A stretch of 64,000 bases of DNA, from positions 17,442 to 81,441 of the forward strand of contig NZ_JAHXPQ010000010.1 in assembly GCF_019391655.1 (NCBI RefSeq), in the 5' to 3' direction. A program made the translations under genes and the position numbers. The stretch's first letter is position 1, and the number at the start of each line of letters is the position of its first letter. This document shows, piece by piece, positions 60,647 through 64,000 of the stretch. This DNA comes from Mucilaginibacter rivuli. GTDB taxonomy: Bacteria; Bacteroidota; Bacteroidia; Sphingobacteriales; Sphingobacteriaceae. The notes beneath the pieces were generated by a model. It was not told the origin of the DNA and made no database searches. It worked only from the letters and a program-made list of their open reading frames with translations.

Positions 60647-62134
60647 ATGAAAGAACTCATCAAGATCAATTCGCGCGATAACGTGGTAATCGCATTACGC
60701 AATTTTACCGCCGGCGAAACCATTACCGTTGACGGAAACAGCATCACCCTGTTAAACGATGTTGAAAAGGGCCACAAAATAGCCCTTACAGACATTCCCG
60801 AAGGTGGCGATATTACCAAATACGGCTACCCTATTGGGAAAGCTACCCAGCCTATTAAAGTTGGTGAATATGTACACGTACACAACGTGCGCACCAAACT
60901 GGGCGAAGTATTTGATTATACGTACAATCCGCACTTTAGCGAGCTGCCGCATGAGAACAAACACCTTACCTTTAACGGCTACCGCCGTAAAAATGGTGAA
61001 GTGGGTATCCGTAACGAAATCTGGATCGTGCCAACTGTAGGTTGTGTTAACGGTATAGCAGAGCAGATCATCCGCGAATTTAAGGCTGAGGTTAATCCTA
61101 CCGGTATTGACGGCATGGAAGTGTTTAAACATAACTATGGCTGTTCGCAGTTAGGTGATGACCACGTGAACACCCGTAAAATATTAGGTGATATTGCTAT
61201 GCACCCTAACGCGGGTGGCGTATTGGTATTGGGCCTTGGTTGCGAGAACAACAAGATAGACGAGTTTGCCGAATCATTAGGTGATTACGATAAGAGCCGC
61301 ATCAAATTCATGTCAACCCAAAAGGTGCAAGATGAAGTTGCTGACGCCATTGCTTTGTTGAAAGAGATATATGCCGAAGTAAGCCAGGATGTTCGCGAAG
61401 CAGTTCCATTGTCTGAATTAAAAGTAGGTTTAAAATGTGGTGGTTCTGATGGTCTATCAGGTATCACAGCTAACCCGCTGGTTGGTTATTTCTCCGACTT
61501 CCTGATCAGTCAGGGTGGAACTACAACTTTAACTGAAGTACCTGAAATGTTTGGTGCTGAGACCATTCTGATGGATCGTTGTATCACCGAGGAGGTATTT
61601 GACAAAACCGTTCACCTCATCAACGATTTCAAACAATACTTCATCGACCTGAAACAACCTATCTACGAAAATCCTTCACCGGGTAACAAGGCAGGTGGTA
61701 TTACAACGCTTGAAGATAAATCATTAGGCTGTACACAAAAAGGTGGTATTGCCACTGTTGTGGATGTATTGAAATACGGCGAGCGCCTGCACACCAAAGG
61801 CTTAAACCTGTTAAGCTCTCCGGGGAATGATCTGGTATCAACCACAGCTTTAGGCGCATCAGGTTGCCACATGGTATTGTTTACTACAGGCCGTGGTACA
61901 CCATTTGGTAGCTTTATCCCTACTTTAAAAATATCAACCAACTCTGAGCTGGCTAAAAACAAGCCACACTGGATTGATTATAATGCCGGGCCGCTATCAG
62001 AGGATAAAACTTTTGATGAAGGTTTGGAAGAATTGGTTGCCAAGATCATCCGCATAGCCAACGGCGAAAAAGCGAACCACGAAAAAGCCGGTTTCCGCGA
62101 GATCGCGATATTTAAAAGCGGCGTAACGTTGTAA
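60647..62134 (+). CDS. uxaA: Altronate dehydratase UxaA
   Basis: 495 aa with an N-terminal SAF domain (about 1-90) fused to the larger UxaA domain (about 105-495). It is an iron-dependent dehydratase making 2-keto-3-deoxygluconate from altronate. Conserved G-Y-R-R-K-N-G-E-V-G-I-R-N (about 112-124), C-S-Q-L-G-D-D, L-G-L-G-C-E-N-N and C-G-G-S-D-G-L-S-G mark the active core; the cysteines fit the metal site. Last gene of the uxaBA operon, followed by a terminator. Confidence 0.96.
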   Translation: MKELIKINSRDNVVIALRNFTAGETITVDGNSITLLNDVEKGHKIALTDIPEGGDITKYGYPIGKATQPIKVGEYVHVHNVRTKLGEVFDYTYNPHFSELPHENKHLTFNGYRRKNGEVGIRNEIWIVPTVGCVNGIAEQIIREFKAEVNPTGIDGMEVFKHNYGCSQLGDDHVNTRKILGDIAMHPNAGGVLVLGLGCENNKIDEFAESLGDYDKSRIKFMSTQKVQDEVADAIALLKEIYAEVSQDVREAVPLSELKVGLKCGGSDGLSGITANPLVGYFSDFLISQGGTTTLTEVPEMFGAETILMDRCITEEVFDKTVHLINDFKQYFIDLKQPIYENPSPGNKAGGITTLEDKSLGCTQKGGIATVVDVLKYGERLHTKGLNLLSSPGNDLVSTTALGASGCHMVLFTTGRGTPFGSFIPTLKISTNSELAKNKPHWIDYNAGPLSEDKTFDEGLEELVAKIIRIANGEKANHEKAGFREIAIFKSGVTL

Positions 62135-62156
62135 TAAATATTGTACTGATATAGTT

Positions 62157-62188
62157 AAAGGCTGTCCCACACGGGATGGCCTTTTTTA
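62157..62188 (+). terminator. Terminator of uxaBA
   Basis: Stem AAAGGCTGTCCC with GGGATGGCCTTT (two G-T pairs), loop ACAC, then six T. The minus-strand kinase gene ends at 62189. Confidence 0.9.
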
Positions 62189-63385
62189 TTACGGTATTGG
62201 CAGTGATACAAAAAAAGATGAACCTTTTCCTTTGCCTGCGCTCTCGGCCCAAACTTTTCCCTGATGCAGCTCTACCAAAGTTTTCACAATAGATAATCCC
62301 AGCCCGTTGGAGCGTTCCTTACCTGTTGGTACAGCGCTCAGCTTAGCATAGCGAGTGAATAGTTTCCCCATATCAGCCTCGTTAAGTCCCTGGCCCTGGT
62401 CTCTAAACTCAACAAGCACATAACCATTCTCTTCGGTAACATACAGGTCTATCTCACCACCGGGGTAAGTGTATTTTATGGCATTGCTCAACAGATTCTC
62501 AAATACATCCTGTATCCTCCCCCCATCAAGCTCAATAAATATGGCACATTCTTTATGGATGGTAATTACCTGTTGTTTTTGGTGCGCCAAAACTTCCAGT
62601 CCATCCTTAACCTTTTGTAACAATTCGCAAATATCCATCCGTTTACGTATCACGGTAATAAAGCCATCTTCAATTTGCGATAGGTTTAGCAGGTCGTTCA
62701 GGCTATCCAATATATTATCAGCCGAGTAAGTTATTTTATTCGACATTTTCCTTACCGCGTCTTCGGTTGATTTTTTGTTTATCAGTTGCCCATATAGCTT
62801 TATTGCTGATAAGGGGCTTTTCAGATCATGCACAGTAATGTTCATCAGATCGGTATGTACACGTACATTTTTTCGGGTACGAAGCCTGTTATCCAGCTCA
62901 TCCATAATAATAGATGCCAGGGTTTCAAGCATGTTTATCTGCTTGGCTGTAACCTCGCGCGGTATAATGTCGGTTACATTCAGGGTGCCCAAAATATAAC
63001 CATCTACTGTAATTAACAGCGCGCCTGCATAAAAACGGGTGCCACGTTCCATCATCAGTAAGGGCGTTCCTACAAAGCGCGGATCGGTGTGAATATCATT
63101 TAAAATTGTGGTATGGGGTTGTAGTATCGCTACCGAGCAAAAGCTGTGATGCCGTAGTACTTCGCTACTTTCTAATGTGCTGATGTTGGATTTAAAGAAA
63201 ACCCTGTCTTTATCAACAAAAGTTATAAAGGCGTTCGGAGTATCAAATATCTGCGAAGCCAGTATAGCTATTTTATCAAATACATATTCGGCGGGGGTAT
63301 CAAGTATATCGTATTGATATAGTTTTTTCAAACGATCCTCGTCATTAGGCGGTATTGCATACACGGGCATCGTTGAGATAGTCAT
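62189..63385 (-). CDS. GAF-domain sensor histidine kinase
   Basis: 398 aa, soluble. N-terminal GAF domain (about 20-165) with H-H-S-F-C-S and F-Y-A-G-A-L-L. HisKA with phosphoacceptor His186 in T-V-H-D-L-K-S-P, then HATPase_c with N-x-x-x-N box E-N-L-L-S-N-A-I-K-Y and G1/G2 boxes R-D-Q-G-Q-G-L and N-G-L-G-L-S-I-V. No membrane segment and no adjacent response regulator, so an orphan kinase. ATG at 63385 or at codon 6 (M-P-V-Y-A) may start it. Confidence 0.92.
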   Translation of the reverse strand: MTISTMPVYAIPPNDEDRLKKLYQYDILDTPAEYVFDKIAILASQIFDTPNAFITFVDKDRVFFKSNISTLESSEVLRHHSFCSVAILQPHTTILNDIHTDPRFVGTPLLMMERGTRFYAGALLITVDGYILGTLNVTDIIPREVTAKQINMLETLASIIMDELDNRLRTRKNVRVHTDLMNITVHDLKSPLSAIKLYGQLINKKSTEDAVRKMSNKITYSADNILDSLNDLLNLSQIEDGFITVIRKRMDICELLQKVKDGLEVLAHQKQQVITIHKECAIFIELDGGRIQDVFENLLSNAIKYTYPGGEIDLYVTEENGYVLVEFRDQGQGLNEADMGKLFTRYAKLSAVPTGKERSNGLGLSIVKTLVELHQGKVWAESAGKGKGSSFFVSLPIP

Positions 63386-63480
63386 TCAAAAAAGGCTTAC
63401 TATCAAAGTTAACATTAACTCTTGGAGTAGTACTATATATTCAATTATATTGTTGGCATCAAACATGTGAACAACAGATC

Positions 63481-63903
63481 ATGAAAATATTCCAACAGGC
63501 CATACAACTGCGTGAAAAGAAAAGAGGTTTCCACATCATTACTTCCGAAGTGGTTTATGCCATGCCACAGATCGTAGAGATAAAAGTTGGTATGTGCCAG
63601 GTATTTATCCAGCACACATCGGCATCGCTAACCATTAATGAAAATGCTGACCCAACCGTACGGCAGGACTTTGAAATGTATTTCAGCAAAACAGTCCCTG
63701 AAAACGATCCGGAATACCGCCACGATGATGAAGGGCCGGATGATATGCCTGCACACTTAAAAGCAGCTATGTTGGGGAGTTCTGTAACCATCCCCATCCG
63801 CAACGGGCGATTGGCTTTAGGCACCTGGCAAGGCATTTATTTGTGCGAACACCGTAATCATGGCGGTAACAGGAATTTGGTAATTACGGTTTGGGGAGAG
63901 TAA
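63481..63903 (+). CDS. Secondary thiamine-phosphate synthase family protein (YjbQ/UPF0047)
   Basis: 140 aa. Q-H-T-S-A-S-L-T-I-N-E-N-A-D-P at about 42-56, D-D-M-P-A-H-L-K-A-A-M-L-G near 85-97 and the terminal W-Q-G-I-Y-L-C-E-H-R-N-H-G-G identify the YjbQ family. Members complement thiE loss, but the physiological reaction is unsettled. It is divergent from the kinase gene. Confidence 0.93.
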   Translation: MKIFQQAIQLREKKRGFHIITSEVVYAMPQIVEIKVGMCQVFIQHTSASLTINENADPTVRQDFEMYFSKTVPENDPEYRHDDEGPDDMPAHLKAAMLGSSVTIPIRNGRLALGTWQGIYLCEHRNHGGNRNLVITVWGE

Positions 63904-63915
63904 ACACAAAAAGAC

Positions 63916-64000
63916 CGTCATTGCGAGGCACGAAGCAATCTTCGATAGATAGGTTAACGCCATGCAAAGCGCGAATAAATTGTTTAGGATTGCTTCGTGC
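63916..64000. repeat. Inverted-repeat element (copy 2, cut by the window end)
   Basis: The left arm from 63916 reads CGTCATTGCGAGGCACGAAG, as in copy 1. The central part differs, and the right arm restarts at about 63986 with AGGATTGCTTCGTGC up to the edge. It sits just after the YjbQ gene, so both copies lie in transcribed spacers beside real genes. Confidence 0.9.

Overview
The window looks like chromosomal DNA of a Bacteroidota bacterium, most likely family Sphingobacteriaceae (Mucilaginibacter/Pedobacter type). Reasons: two SusC/SusD pairs, a hybrid two-component regulator with reg_prop repeats, an outer-membrane beta-barrel receptor, and promoters of the Bacteroidota form TTTG-N19-TAnnTTTG, seen most clearly before both tRNA-Ser genes and before the receptor gene at 57994. 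These assignments rest on reading the sequence; no database search was run.

Region 1 (1-11.6 kb) is a nitrogen-scavenging island. Urease maturation genes (end of a probable ureE, then ureF, ureG, ureD and a UreH/NicO-type nickel permease) are followed by purine-ring degradation: urate oxidase (divergent), allantoinase, allantoate amidohydrolase, ureidoglycine aminohydrolase, OHCU decarboxylase, HIU hydrolase, a CitE/HpcH-like TIM-barrel enzyme of unassigned function, and adenine deaminase. Together they would take urate to ureidoglycolate, with urea going to urease. The ureidoglycolate-cleaving and glyoxylate-using steps are not recognisably encoded, which makes the unassigned TIM-barrel enzyme the most interesting gene here.

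Region 2 (11.7-31.1 kb) is mostly housekeeping: YceI, Sua5/YciO, DUF4184, an SDR, a GT2 glycosyltransferase, RecR, a Cdd1-type protein, DinB, a lipoprotein-SCO1-cytochrome c module, RNase P RNA, an NtrC-type regulator with an altered GAFTGA loop, a PASTA-rhodanese-MltG-thioesterase-YihY run, two tRNA-Ser genes, VOC proteins, a Tat-exported GH2 enzyme, YciI, an AhpD-like protein and an ArsR-AHSA1-VOC cassette.

Region 3 (31.3-52.7 kb) is a pectin-type polysaccharide utilisation locus: HTCS regulator (minus strand), SusC/SusD pair 1, an AraC regulator (minus strand), SusC/SusD pair 2, a surface lipoprotein, a multidomain PL1 pectate lyase and an exported esterase. The intracellular galacturonate enzymes tagaturonate reductase (uxaB) and altronate dehydratase (uxaA) follow at 59.2-62.1 kb behind a tandem LacI-type operator. 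Between them lie a probable AidA/PixA-family protein with a long leader, a DUF1801 protein, a secreted 'asparagine synthetase B'-like protein, a beta-barrel receptor, a zinc-ribbon membrane protein and a TonB C-terminal domain protein. The window closes with a GAF histidine kinase and YjbQ.

Several intergenic regions carry inverted-repeat elements; one family with 29-bp arms occurs between ureF and ureG and again, cut off, at the right end of the window.
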